From positions 8,742,001 to 8,806,000 of the forward strand of contig NC_003279.8 of NCBI RefSeq assembly GCF_000002985.6: 64,000 nucleotides of DNA, read 5' to 3'. Shown one piece after another: positions 1-13,200 of the stretch. A model generated the notes under the pieces. The model saw only the letters and a program-made list of their open reading frames with translations, had not been told where the DNA came from and searched no databases. Each line of letters begins with the position of its first letter. Positions within the stretch are counted from its first letter, which is position 1. Origin of the DNA: Caenorhabditis elegans. Lineage: Eukaryota > Nematoda > Chromadorea > Rhabditida > Rhabditidae. The position numbers were made by a program, and so were the translations under genes.

Positions 1-1848
1 TTTTCTTCTTTTTTTGTTCTTTCTTTCACCCAATTTTTTTTTCATTGTTTATGTTTAACGCTCACACATTTTAATTTTCATCGACACGTGTATTATTGAA
101 TTTCTCTGATCCATCACATCCCGATTGCCATCATCATCCTTAAAGCGACATTTTCTCGTTAGGTACGTACACGTGGTACAACTTCGTTTAAACTATAACA
201 AATTATCACTGAAGTCTCGAAAAACGTTCTCTTTCTCTTCATAATTCACAAGCCAAGACCACCTGATTAGTTTTATTCAATTTTTTCTGTTTTCTATATT
301 TCAAAATGCTGGTCATTTCTCTCTTTCGTTTAGGTATTCACTTTTTTAATTTATACATATTTTTGTTTATATATACATATATCTTTTTGACCACCCCGTC
401 TTCCACCTTCAAGAATAATATCGTTGATTTCTTGTTTTTTTTGTAACCCTATCTCTCTCTCCCTCTCTCTTCCCTCTAAATTTTCTTTCATTTTCCCAAT
501 TATTTTAATTGTTTCTTAGGTGCGAAATGAACGGTGGAACTAAAAAAATATTTACAAAACTTTATGCTGATAGAGGAGAAAAACACAACATTTGGGATAC
601 AAAAAATTCGAGAATCGCTTCGTGAAATGATGACTCACACTAACATAAAATTTTACACATTTTTAAAAATGAAATACAAATGAAATAATTGAACAGTTTT
701 TAAAGTATGCGACAACTAAGAAAATGCATTTGGAATTAATTATAATCGGGATTTTACAAATTGAAACCACGGAATGAATTATTAAAATCACCACTTTCGA
801 AGATTATTTAGAAATGGAGTAAGTTGTTTCAGAAAAAAAAATGAATGGACCTTGTTACGTCATGTTCCCGATGGACACTTTTCTAGAATCGATTGAAAAC
901 TGAAAATGGCAGGAAATGACAATTTTGGATGAGGGTTCGGGAAGTAAAGGTAAAAAAAGAAAAATCAGATGATCCTGAGGATGAAAAGGCTTGATGAACA
1001 ATTGGAAAATAGGCAAATTTCAGAAAGTTACAGACAAATTTGAATATATTGCAAAGCTTGGAAGACACTGTGTGAAAGAATTGATGATTTTTGGATGATT
1101 TGACATTATATAAATATTATTGAATTTAATAAAAAATTAGTTTAAAGGCACATTTGTATATCGTGTCAATGCACCATTAAATTTAGATTTTAATCAAGAA
1201 ACAATAATATTTTTAATATGTACATATCTGATCAATATGATTTGAGGAAAATTAAAATGTTGAGCAAGAACACGAAACATGATAAAAATGTTGAAAACTC
1301 AAATTACTCGAAGAGATTGAGAATTAAAGTGAAAAATCGATATTTTTGGACGAATTCGATCCGTAGTGTTTTTGTTGAAGTTGGCGATATTGATATATGC
1401 ATCCGCGAAATCTATTTTTGCCCATTTGGCTTGGTTCGGCTGAAATTTTTTTTTGGAATTGCCAAACTAGTTATGTTCAAATTATAATGCCCAATTTATT
1501 TTCAATAAAATTTAAATAGATTACCTAATTGCGTCAACTTTAAAATTTTTAGTCAAAAAGACTGTACCTACTCTCGCGACGAACAAAATTCATTTTCAAA
1601 AAGGCGTGCGTCTTTCATACCTACAGTAATCCAGCCATCGTTTTTGGTAATGTTCTTCGAATTTTCAACGTTTTATTGCTGTATTATTTTCTTTTTTTTA
1701 AGTTTCAATTTAGTTTTCCAGCAAAATAATGTATCCAGAAAAAATTGTGAAAAATCAAAAATTATTCGAATGTTCAATAAAAGTTCAAAAATATTTTCTC
1801 CGAACTGTTTTTGAATTAGTGATTATTTTCTGAGCTACAAAATCATTT
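1..1848. other. Intergenic, no gene supported
   Basis: The stretch is AT-rich and, in its first 540 bases, strongly pyrimidine-rich on the plus strand, as is common in worm untranslated or promoter DNA. An acceptor-like TTTCTTAG at about 510-518 is followed by an ATG near 528 that opens only about 33 codons. The few longer open frames are low-complexity and have no splice-compatible partners, so I call no gene. Confidence 0.5.
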
Positions 1849-4800
1849 TTAAAAAACAAACTTTGCCATGGCCGCAATATGACGTTTTCCTTGAGAATGA
1901 ACTGCTTTGGATCCCATTGGAACTTCACATCGGCATACATTACAAAAGAGCATTTCTTGTCGAGTTGAGCCATTTGTTCGTGGAACAAACATTTCTTTTT
2001 CCTCTTCTTGAGCTCTATGTTGTGGACAAATGACGTCATCAAGCTTCTCTCTTACTCCCATTGAATTCGCCAAATTTACAATTAATCGAATCGTCAAGTT
2101 TGATTCTTCTCCATTTGTTGGTTGCTCTGGTCGATTGCCACGTAGTGCTTCTTTTGCTCTTTTTCTGATAACTGACAGATGAGCATTATAATCATCGGCT
2201 GGAACTGGACGTTGACGACGACGACGTCTTTCGGTTAGACGTGGAGATTCAACGATTGTAGGTGCAAATTTAATACTGTGATGACGAAGAACTCGAAGAA
2301 GTCGGTCACAATCAACATTATTTGCTTGAGAATAACGACGGAGATCAGCAAGTTGAGAATCAGACATCGTATCAGTAATTGTTATTGGGCTATTTGGAGG
2401 TAAAAGTTCTCGATAAAGAGAGTTCAGATTTGCATGATTATGTGGAAGTGAGAAGCTATCAGGTCCGTGTCTGAAAATTTTATTAATTTTTTAAAGATTG
2501 GTCACTTTCAAAATGGCTTTAAAAGGATACTATCTATCTAAAAATAAAAATGAGAATTACGGGCAATACAATTTCACCGTTATTCTACAGTAGTCAGGTA
2601 CGGTAGATTACGAGAACTTCGGCGGTAACGGACAGTTATGTTTCCCACATATACCTTTATTACATGGTTAGAATTTTAGATTTTTTGAATAATTCCGAGC
2701 ATTGCTGCAAAGTGAAAATTCTACAATGGTAAAAAAATTTAATTGGTCAATATAATTGGTTAAAAAGGTTCACTTACCTAAAATGCCTTGGTGAGAAAAC
2801 TTCAATCATTCTATAAATAGTAACAGCTTCTCCAAGAGTCATTCGTGGTGGTGGTGGTCTTTCAACTGGTTCATCAACAAATGAAGAATTATCTGAAGCA
2901 ACACTTTCATCATCATCTTCTTCTACATCAACATCATCATGATCTAATATTGGTGGAAGTCCATCTGCAACTCTTCTCATACTTTCTCGATCTCTGTCTT
3001 GATCAAGTGTTCTACGAAATCTCAGATGCATTTCTAAATCTCTTTCTTCTTGTCTTTGTAAGTGTCTAAACAGAGAGAATGGATCATTTCTGTCAATATG
3101 AACATTCTGCATATTTTCATTTCTATCCAAAAGTTGTCTCATCAATTGTTCATTTCTCACAGCAGCCTCTCTTTCTTGAGCACTTTCTCGTTCTCTTCGA
3201 AGATGAGCTTCTCGTACTGCGTTCAAATGCCTACGTGGATCTGCTTCTGCACGGGCGGCCTGCTCTCTTTCTAACACTGTATCAACATCTTGAACTGGAG
3301 GTTGAGCTGGTGGTTGTGGAGGTGCTACAAGTGGACGAACTGGCACTGGACCACTGGTAGGTGGACGGAAAACAACCATTTCCTGAAAATTAAAATTTAA
3401 CAGTAAAATACTGAAAATATTTGAAATTTTCAATCTGTAATAATGCAAAATCCTGAATTTTCTCTTTTTTGGATTTAGAATATTATTTTTTAAAGATGGA
3501 GCACCTCCAGTGAGGATTTTGCCAAAATATATTTGAATAAAAATAGTAACTTATACATTTTTCAATAATGCATAAATACATATAAATAACTAACTCTCAT
3601 CCAATCATTATCTTGAAGTGATCTTCGATATTCTCTATCCAACTGCCAATATGGAATCGTTATCGTTGGAGCTGGTCTTGGAAGAGTTTCTCCACTTTGT
3701 AATTTAATGACATTATGCAAAACTCGATTCATACTCCTTTCCACTTCATCTATTTTCTTAAATTCACTATCATATCTGTGAACTACGCTTGGACGAATCG
3801 ATGTTTTATCTCGTTTACCACGAAGACGAATTGCATTGAATACTGCTTTCAAATGCTCTGAAAAAAGAATATTTAATGTGAAAGTTCAAATTAAAAAACA
3901 AACCATAAAGTTCTCCCATTGTCAGATTCACAAGATCAGCAATTGGAATTTCAGTTCCAAGACGTTCAAAGTTTTCATATTTAGGTATTTCTTGATCTTG
4001 TGGAGGGGTTTGAAGAACTTTGACAAGGCTCAATGTGGTTAGGATTTCTGAAAATCGGATTAATATTATAGAATAAACTTTTTTTTTTAAATTAAAATGA
4101 TATTTGATACACTACGTATTTTATTTCGAAGAAATGACTAGAATGATTTATAAACTTAATAATGGAACTTATGGGTTTTATTCTCAATATGTGGCAGCAG
4201 ATCAAAAGTGTGTGGCAAAACTGTTGGCAAGATTACAAAATTGTTATTTTTGGTAAAACAATCCAACTTAAAAACCAAAAAATAAATGTAGAACAATGGG
4301 AAAACGATTGATTCAAAGGTTTACATTAATTTTGCAAAAAAAAAGTTAAAATCTAAAAACTGGTAGAAATGTTCGTTTTTGTGAAAAATTTCAATGGCCA
4401 TTTTTTCGGAAAAATGAAATCGTTATTGGGATTTTCGAGTCAATTTTATTTTCAGATTAATGGAATATTTTTCTATATTTTTCTATCACTGGATGTCTGG
4501 AGAATTTTCAAATTCTTTGAAACCGAACACTTACGCATTAATTGAAAATTGATTGGAACTGTTGCAGGAACTTGTTCATTGATTTTTCGGCATTCTGGGC
4601 ATTTGATTCCAAATTCTTCAGAAGTATTATTCATTGTAGAACTACATCCAACTACACATCGAGTACAAAATGTATGCCCACATTGAAGAACTCGTGCTTG
4701 ATTTGATGAAGAATGATATTCGTCATAACAAACTCTGCATGATTGAACATTATCCGCAGCTTCACGAATTATATCAATTCGTGACATTTCATTCTTCTTA

Positions 4801-4925
4801 ATCTCTTCTTTCGGTTCGTCAACTTCCAAAACATTTAAACTTGGCAATTCCGTGTCCGGGAGGGTATCCGTATCAGTACCATACGAGGCGTCGGCGTTGG
4901 AGATAACCTCCGCCGACTCTGACAT
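1849..4925 (-). CDS. RING-finger protein with C-terminal U1-like zinc finger
   Basis: Five exons: 4925-4535, 4047-3904, 3857-3595, 3382-2778 and 2470-1849. They total 2025 nt (674 aa) and the frame is preserved through every join. Residues 63-112 form a C3HC4 RING (Cys63, Cys66, Cys82, His84, Cys87, Cys90, Cys109, Cys112), so a ubiquitin E3 ligase role is likely. The middle is rich in Arg/Glu with a probable coiled coil around the fourth exon, then Pro-rich and acidic stretches. The last about 30 residues hold a CxxC...HxxxxxH pair (Cys644, Cys647, His659, His665) of the U1/matrin RNA-binding type. Upstream of the ATG there is an acidic, Ser-rich N-terminus and no signal peptide. It may be C36B1.9, but that name is from memory. 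Function beyond RING is inference. Confidence 0.85.
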
Positions 4926-5480
4926 TTTTGAACTTTTGACAAATTGACTTTTTGTCGCAGGAAGTTTGGCTACGATGGAATAGCTGGAAAATGGTTACTT
5001 AAAACAATTGGCGGAATATTTTTATGTAATTATTTTATAAAGAAAAATATAATAAAATAAATGAACAAACAATATGAAAATGGAAAACTAGTAACCAAAA
5101 TGATAGCTAACCAAAGAAACTGTGCGGTCGGAAACTCGTAAAACTAGGTTTTAAATGTTTCATAGTTGTGGGAATTTGTTAAAATATACTAAAAAATGGG
5201 TTTTTTATAAACTAAATAAATCAAAAAAAGATTCAAATTTTTGGCAAAAACCAAATTGCCACATTTTTGCAGTTAGGCTATTAAACTTGCAGCAATGCTC
5301 AAAACTATTGAAAAGGTGCACTCTCTGAAACATTTGGCATTTCCCAAAACTGAAGCAAAATATTGAACAGTATGAAAAAAAATATGTGAAGTGTTATTTA
5401 ATGAAATAATTGATTATGATGGATACATATATCGAATTACAGTTTTCGCAGGAAAATATGAACAGGCATCAATGTGTTGT

Positions 5481-5656
5481 CACGTGGCGTCAGGATGTCC
5501 CAAAACGGTTTGATCTACAAACAATGCGGGAATTTTTTCCTCAAAAAATGTGACGTCAGCACGTTCTTAACCATTCAAAATCAGTTGAGAACTCTTCGTC
5601 TCTTCTCCCGCATTTTTTGTAGATCACAACGAAATGGGACATTCTGAAACCACGTG
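5481..5656. mobile_element. Palindromic MITE with CACGTG termini
   Basis: The two halves are inverted copies of each other over about 55 bases: both begin CACGTGG, run through TCAGxATGTCCCA and then GATCTACAAAxAATGCGGGA. The 6-bp sequence TGTTGT flanks both ends directly (5475-5480 and 5657-5662), consistent with a target-site duplication. It has no coding capacity. A related half element lies near 7116. Confidence 0.75.
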
Positions 5657-7115
5657 TGTTGTGTGCTAAAAGAGGCTTCTTTTCAAGTTGAAACTAAATA
5701 TAACACTTTAAGAACCGTAATTTAAAAAAAAATCAATTTCAGTAAAATTACCTTAACAATGGCATTCGATCTAATTAATCTTTTTTTTTAGATACTTATG
5801 GAAAAGCTAACAATCAAAATTGGAAAAACTATCATTGAAAAAAGTGAAAAGAAATTTTAAAAATCAATTAGTATGGTATTATTGGCAATTTTTTTGAAAA
5901 TGTAAATTTCGCCATACTCTTGATCTTAATCGATTTTGAATGAAACGATTGAGAAGCCGAGTGCTCTCTGAAATAGTTGGCGTTGCGAGACCGCAGTGAA
6001 TGTGTGCAAGTACGTAAACACTTTTCACTGTGAATGTATAACATTTGACGCGCATCAAGTTTTTTTCATTCCGGGTGCAGACCTCTAATTCTCTCCGTCT
6101 CCACTATTTCTTCCGGTTTTCGGTCAATACATTGAAGAAAGAGAGAGTGAGAGACGTAGAGAATATGAGAAAAGGAAAGAAGGAAGGAAAGCCGCTTACT
6201 GAACACACGATTCCTTTTGAAAGTTTTTTCTGCTTTTGTAAAGTTTGATTATAATTGTTAAAATTTTCTAAAAAATAAACCTACCAAACATCTAAATCTG
6301 TTAGGTTTAAATTATTGTCCTGATTTCAATTGTAATTTCACCGTCCGAGCAAAAAACTGACAGAAAAAACTAAATATCTGAATAAAACTAACCCAGATCT
6401 TCTAGGTTATTTTTTTAATTTTTAGTTCAGTTTTGGCAAAATGCTTTGACTTTTGACTTTCAAATTTATAATACATAGGTAAATGCAACTTGAGTTATTA
6501 TATTTTGTTTCAAGCTCTCGTATCTTTTGAAATTTATTAAAATATCATCTACGTAATATTAGATTGTATTCTTATCTTATCACTTCAATACACAATTTTC
6601 CCGTAATGTCTATGGCATTGCTAACCTACGGGTGGTCGTCTATTTATAACATTTTCTGAAAAGGTAAACCTCCAGTTACGAACTTGCTATCTTTAAGTTC
6701 TCGTACCTTAATCAACTTAAGAAATACGATAGTCTACATTTTTTTAACATTCCCCAGTAATTTTTGTTGCAAAAACACGCTCGTGACTAATAAAGTTGTC
6801 TTTAGCCTATGTAAATGATTGAAAGAGATTTACAACATCGCTCTATTATGTTCTGTGTACTCGGCAGTTTTCATATTTTGACTACAATCTCCCACGCAGT
6901 GAATCATATGCTTTCTTTTAATTTTCGAGTTTTCTCTTTTCAAAAATCCATAAAATATTTCATGAAACGAAGCTTTATCTGAATTGATGCCAGCTAAATA
7001 AAAATAATGTTTCTTAATAAAAAACACATCTTAAATCTTTCTTAGCGTTAGCCATTGTATTCTTGTTGTGTAATATTGTTAGCAGAAGAATAATCAAACA
7101 ATGAAATCCATAATG

Positions 7116-7345
7116 CACACGTGGTGTCAGGCTGTCCCATTACGGTTTGATCTACAAAAAATGCGGAAATATTTTTCCAAAAAATGTGACGTCAGCACCA
7201 GTGCTGTGCGACTCTTGAAAAAAGTCGGCTTTCGGCTCGGAGAGCCGAGTTCACATTTGGAGTCGGCTCTCGGCTCGCGCCGAGAGCCGAAAAACACCTA
7301 ATTTTCGGCCAAAATCCCAATTTTTCGGAGTCGAGTTTTTTTTGG
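7116..7345. repeat. Half MITE abutting TCGGCTC-rich repeat
   Basis: Bases 7116-7199 match the left half of the 5481 palindromic element (ACGTGG, TGTCCCA, TGATCTACAAA, TGACGTCAGCAC). The match stops abruptly where CAGTGCTGTGCG begins. That end resembles a hAT-like terminal repeat and leads into alternating GGCTCGG/CCGAGAGCC units that can fold back. No matching right end is visible, so the second element is truncated or degraded. Confidence 0.55.
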
Positions 7346-7667
7346 AGTAAGAGCCGAGTTCAAAGTTTTTTGGTGTTTAATGTTTTCAAGTGTGGAAAAA
7401 TGTTGATACACTTGTTGTGTTCCATCCGAAAACGAACTCCTTTTATTTGCAATTTTTTTGCAGAAAGTTTTTTAAAAAAGTATTCCGAGTATAGTGAGTA
7501 TTCGACCAGTCTTGCCGTTTCCATTTGAAATCAATTTTTGTTCAAATAGTTAAAGTAAAGATTTTCCCAGCAGAGGGATTTTCAATATTGTACCTTATTA
7601 AACAAAACAAAAAATGCAATAAAATTGATTTATTGACCATTGTACAAAATTTTCAAAGTGGAAGGGA

Positions 7668-9297
7668 TTAGGTCGAGTGCTCTACAGACTCATTTGTCAG
7701 TGTGACGTCTCCCGATTTCACAGCTTGTAGATCGACAGCTGACACGCATTGGATCTTCTTTTTATTGAAACGCACAGTCTTCTCGTTGAACAACTGAAAA
7801 TAGAATAATCAGAACAGAAGATGGAAATAGACTAACCACGGTGAAGAATGGATTCGTGAGAAATTCTATTCCACAGAGTCGTCTGCTCGGATTGTAGACA
7901 AGCACCTGACGAAGTAGCTCAACGGAATCTTTCATATCAGAGTAATCAATCTTCTGAAGCAATTCTGATCATAGGATAATTTTAGAAATAACCTTACCGT
8001 ATTGTAGACAGTACTTCGGCGATCTCTTTGGAAACTCGCAGTCTGATTGTAGAGATATGCCAAATCGGCTGTTCTTTTTGAAGTATCAGGTTCATACGAT
8101 TGAATGATTTCTTTGTATTTCGTGTTGCTCACATTCATCGATGAAACATCTTCTGCAGTTGGAACTCCGAACATATCAAATACAACTTCTGCCTGATTCT
8201 TGGCTGATTTCCCTGCCAGGAAGATTCCACCTTTAAGCAATTCACCAAAGACACATCCACACGACCAAGTGTCTGAATAAGTTCGATTAGTCTCACATAG
8301 ACGGCCCCAGAGTTATCTCACCAATCTTGCATCCATAGTTTTTGGAGCCTAGAAGCAACTCGGGCGGTCTATAATATCTTGTGACATGGTAGCTTTGTTG
8401 TGGTGTCTTCACTGATTCAATCGCAGATGATCCATAATCAGAAATCTTCAGAAGACCAGTGTCAGCATTGTACAGTAAATTCTGTGGTTTGATGTCACGA
8501 TGACAAATTTCAGACTGAAATATAAATATTCTATTTGGATCATTGTACAACACGAACCTTCTCCAAATGTGCTTGTCCACGGAACAACTGCCAAACAATC
8601 AGTTTAACCTCGATAATGTCAACACGTCGATTGTTATCCTTCAGAAACTGATGGAGATTCATTGGGATGTACTCGAAGATTAGACCAAGGCAGATACGAC
8701 CTAAAATAACAAGGTTATTTGAAATTAGATAAGGAATTCGAAAAGGAGCATTACACAGAACTTGAATACATAGAACTGTCGCCTTTTAGGAAAAGAAATT
8801 GCTCTTAGCAGAACATATTTTCAAAGATAAGCTTCTCAGTCTGTGCTCACCTTCATGTTGTTTCTGGTAACTAAAGAGAAGGCGGACAATGTTCTTGTGC
8901 TTCAACTTTCCAAGTTTTCCGAGAATCTTCACTTCCAATGGACATCCTTTATGACGTGGCCATGTCTTTTTGATGACAATTTCCATTTGGTGGTTGGATT
9001 CTGTGCGTGCAATTCCACGATAGACATTTGAAAAGGCTCCAGATGCGAATAGATTCATATTTTGAAGACTCAGATTCATCTGAAAATGATATACGAATCA
9101 CGGAAACTTGTTTTCTTTTACAATTTCCACGTAGGCATACAAACTTCTGCCTGCACTATGCCTAATACACCTACACAGTAAAGACAGAAGAGAAGGCTGT
9201 AGGTAGGCACTTCTTCAGATTCCCATAAACTCACATCTCTGCCATCCTCCAATCGCTGAGCCACAATTTCATCCGAAGTTCGATAAGTGTTGGGCAT
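7668..9297 (-). CDS. gska-3: Divergent GSK3-family protein kinase
   Basis: Seven exons: 9297-9235, 9079-8851, 8700-8558, 8514-8322, 8272-7998, 7953-7837 and 7793-7668; 1146 nt, 381 aa. It is a short CMGC/GSK3-type kinase. The catalytic HRDIKPQN is intact at 150-157, and Tyr187 sits where GSK3 has its activation-loop tyrosine (SYHVTRYYRPPE). Deviations are clear: the glycine loop starts ASGAFSNVY (first Gly lost), DFG is DYG (171-173), and APE is PPE (195-197). Lys58 is the probable ATP lysine. Activity is therefore likely but not certain. The exon-6 acceptor must be the inner CTTCAG, because the upstream AG puts a stop in frame. The symbol is recalled for the GSK3-like gene next to imp-1. It is divergent from imp-1, which starts 951 bases away. 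Confidence 0.87.
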
Positions 9298-10248
9298 TTT
9301 TCTATCCGAGCCCTTTTGCAAGTAAAATTGAGCGTTCGTACTCAATATGAATTCGATTCAAGTAGAAATAAATTTTAAAACATATGGAAAAATCAATAAA
9401 CTTTTAAGTTCTCCTAACTAGGGCATCTTGATAACAAAAATGGCAAACGCGATGCTGTTTTTTATTGTCACGCTTTTTTTAAATTTAAAATGTATTAAAT
9501 GATTTTTTAGGATATAAATGTTGCAAAAGAAAAGCGCAAAACATGACTTTTAAGCTAAACAAAGAAATTCTGTGCCTGTAAATTTAAATGTTGTCCTACA
9601 GTATGCTGAAAAGGGGTACGGTACGCCGCAAACATCATACTGCACGCACAATTGCGGACTTTCAATTTTTGTTTCAATTGTTTTTATACAGTCGGTTCTT
9701 GCTTCCATTTCCTTTCCCATTCTTCATGTTCTCAAACAATTCGAACCCATTTTTGCCTTCTAATTTGATGTTGACGCGCGAGAAAACCTATTCACATCCA
9801 AATAATATCTAAATTACTTCTGCCTTGGCCTCCTTTTTTACAATTGTTCACTATTTTTCAGTCTTACATATTGTAAATTTATTTTCTTGTTCGAAAAGTT
9901 AAAGTCACATAAAGAAATGTAAAACTTAAAAATCAAAAATCAATCAATTCATATTTAAAAGCAAACATAACCAGTTTTTGATCTTTTAAATGTTTGATCT
10001 ACTTTCAAAGCTTATTATTAATAAAAAGTTTCCGCAAATTCATCATATTTTTCCCGGGAAGCCTCAAAAAAAATTAACGATGATGACGCTAACAGACATT
10101 TCCCCTCTATTTTCCTTCCATCCGTCTTCCTATTATTGAAAATTGAACCTTGGTTACCTGCTTATTCATGTTTTCGTCACTACTTCTTTTATCCGTATTT
10201 TCTTTTTTCAATTTTAATTTTAAAATGTTTTTCAGACCAACGATCTCA
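9298..10248. promoter_or_regulatory. Shared divergent promoter region of kinase and imp-1
   Basis: This is the 951-bp gap between two head-to-head start codons. It is AT-rich with no long coding frame. The imp-1 side ends in a strong TTTTTCAG acceptor (10228-10235) 13 bases before its ATG, which fits spliced-leader addition. No individual transcription-factor site can be assigned with confidence. Confidence 0.5.
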
Positions 10249-13200
10249 ATGACAATACCTATCCCTATTAGCATATTAATTTTATTACTAGTTTTCATCC
10301 CAACTGTAAGTTTTTAATTCTCTAATATTGAACTTATTGAACTAATTCAGACCACTACTATTGATTTAACCTCAATATCTTCGCCCCGTGGACCATTCCG
10401 TACTAGTTATGTATTTATGACACTTTACAATAAACGGACTGGAGAACGATCGAAGTCATGTGTGAATTATCAACAATATCTACGAACAGACACATCATCG
10501 AACATTGTTGCGTATGATTTCGAATCAGCTCATCCATTCAATTTAAAGTTTTGGGAAGCAATGTACAATAGAACGAATATATGTCCATTACCATCAGACA
10601 AAGCTGATAAGATATATTATTATAATCAAGTTATTCCTCTAGATTATCGGATTAAAGATGACGGAACTCCATGCTCAAAAAGGTTCAGCAAAAGCCAAAC
10701 CGCTTTCCGGAACGCGAGCCAGTTCACTGTAAGTTTTGGAACCATGGGTGTAATCGAAAATTGAAAATCGAAAAAATTGTTCAGAAGATTAACCTTAGAA
10801 TTCAATTTTTTGCCAAATTTTGTTTATTTTGATGAGAAAAAACATATAAATGTTGCCTAAAAAGGAATAACACGACCAAAACTTGACTATTTTTTTCAGG
10901 TTGACGTTCTTAAAGATCATCGTGCGGGTGCCTCACTTCTTGTTTTGGATAAAGGAGCAAAATTTGTTCAAGGATGGAAAGATTATTTAGTAAGCATAGA
11001 TACCGAATTTTAACTTTTAACTAATTTTTCAGTTCTCTGATTTCTACGATCCTTACATCAACAGCGAAACCGCGATTCCAACTTTTTATATCTATAGATC
11101 AGTTTTGGAAGAAAAAATTATGGTAATTTGCAGAGCTACGATATTAAATATAGTTCGTTTCTTAGAAATTTGCTCCCCACAATGATATTTCTGATGATCA
11201 AGTTGAAATTCGGTTCCATCGTCCATCGGGTGGTCCATTTGATGCATCATTTGCAATTATTTGGATGATATCAATGACGTGTGTGGCTGGTGGAGGAATC
11301 TGGGCTTTCAACAGACATCGGTAAATAATCAACTGTTCAAAGGCATATTTTTTTACATCGTTTATGTTTTCAGCGCTGGAAAGGATGTCACATTAGCATC
11401 ACAATCAGTTGATGATGACACATCTTCACCATCAAACGATTCAGAGACCAAGGGATTCCTGGATAGATTTGGTGGAATCATAACTATTTGTCTTATGATG
11501 ACCACATTATGTGGTGTTCTCCTCCTTGGTTACTTCTTCCGACCTGTATTAGGTATTTTGACACAATTATTTCTTCATGATTATATATTTTTAATTCAGT
11601 AATTTTCTTCAACATCTTTCTCGTAATCTTCGGCACATGCAGTCTCTACGGATGTATACGTGGATTTCTGTCCAATTTTAAGTTTGTTGGACACAGATGG
11701 TACAATGCCAAAATGGAATGGTTTCCGACTTGTGGAGGTAAATATTGAAATTCAATGTTCATTATATAAGTTTATTATTTTTTCCAGGACGTATCCATCA
11801 ATACAAATACTCGGAAGCCTTCATTGGTATCATTTGTCTATCATTCTGTGTTACTTGGTTCATAATTCGCCGTCAACCATATGCATTCATTCTTCTCGAT
11901 GTAATTAATATGGCTCTTTGTATGCATGTACTTAAATGTCTTCGACTACCAAGTTTAAAATGGATTTCAATTCTGATGCTCTGTATGTTCGTGTATGACG
12001 CTTTTATGGTCTTTGGTACACCATATATGACAACGAATGGATGCTCAGTGATGCTTGAGGTGGCAACTGGACTGAGCTGTGCTGCGAAAGGAAAAAACAA
12101 AGGATATCCTGTTCCACCAATTGAGCAAGAATCTGTTCCTGAGAAGGTATTTTGAATTTTTAATTGTTTCGACCCGTACTCCTTTACAGAAACTTACACT
12201 TTACAGAAAATTTTCAAAATGGAAAAAAAGTTTCTTGTAAAATTGTGCAAACGTTAAATCTCATGATTCTTTGTATTGAAAATAGTGTTTTTTTTTTCAA
12301 ATTTTGCAGAAAGTAAGATAATTTGATAATATTCAGCTTTAAGACGAGGTTGCCTAATTTAGATTTTTTTTTTCAGTTCCCAATGCTCATGCAAGTTGCA
12401 CATTTTAATCCGATGAACGAGTGTTTAGACATGGAAATAGAATTAGGTTTCCAATTCACTATTCTGGGACTTGGCGATATCGTTATGCCAGGTAAGACTC
12501 GCAGAGACTGAAAAAAACTTTTAAAAAAAATAAACTTACAGGCTACCTCGTTGCTCACTGCTTCACAATGAATGGATTCTCTGAACGAGTTCGCCTGATC
12601 TACGGATTCATTTCTGTTGTCGGATACGGTATCGGACTCATTGTGACCTTCTTAGCTCTCGCATTGATGAAAACTGCCCAACCTGCTTTGATCTATCTTG
12701 TCCCATCGACACTGTTCCCGATCATCATGCTCGCACTTTGTCGTGGAGAATTCCTCAAAATTTGGAATGGAGTTCCAGTGGAATGTTCACCATTGGTGAG
12801 CGACAGAAATGACTTGCAAGGAAAAAAATGGGTAAGCAATTTGTGAATTGAGCAAGAGATTGGAATGTTGCATGTTTTTTTTGTATTTTCGTTTCATTTT
12901 CATAGAATGGCTAAGCTTAGCCATTCTATGAAATCTATGAACTTATAAGTTTCAATTCTTCAGAGTGCTTCTGAACACGGCATTACTAAATTGGTTTGTT
13001 TCTACTTTTTTTCAAATTTACTGTTGTAACATTCGCTTGAGAACCTTTTATGTTTTAATTTTAAATGTTTTGTGTGTCTTTCGTCTTTGATGCCAACTCT
13101 TCTCAACCAACCACAATTGCTTGCACACTTTTTTCCTTGAATGCCTGAAATTTGCATTTTCACCTTAACTGCTTCTTATGTGTTCTGATTTCAGAAATAT

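Larger units (their letters stand above)
4926..7667. other. Intergenic region with palindromic repeats
   Basis: The 2.7 kb between the RING gene and the kinase gene contains no convincing coding exon. It holds one complete palindromic element (5481-5656), a half copy of the same family near 7116-7199, and a low-complexity stretch of 'TCGGCTC' repeats (about 7225-7345). The rest is AT-rich single-copy-looking sequence that presumably includes the RING gene promoter. Confidence 0.5.

Noticed and set aside
528-630. Short 33-codon frame after an acceptor-like TTTCTTAG
   Set aside because: Too short, no downstream exons or domain; more likely untranslated DNA.
8260-8300. Upstream AG (TGATCAG) as the acceptor for kinase exon 6 at about 7970
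   Set aside because: It introduces an in-frame stop after a few codons; the inner CTTCAG keeps frame and conserved residues.
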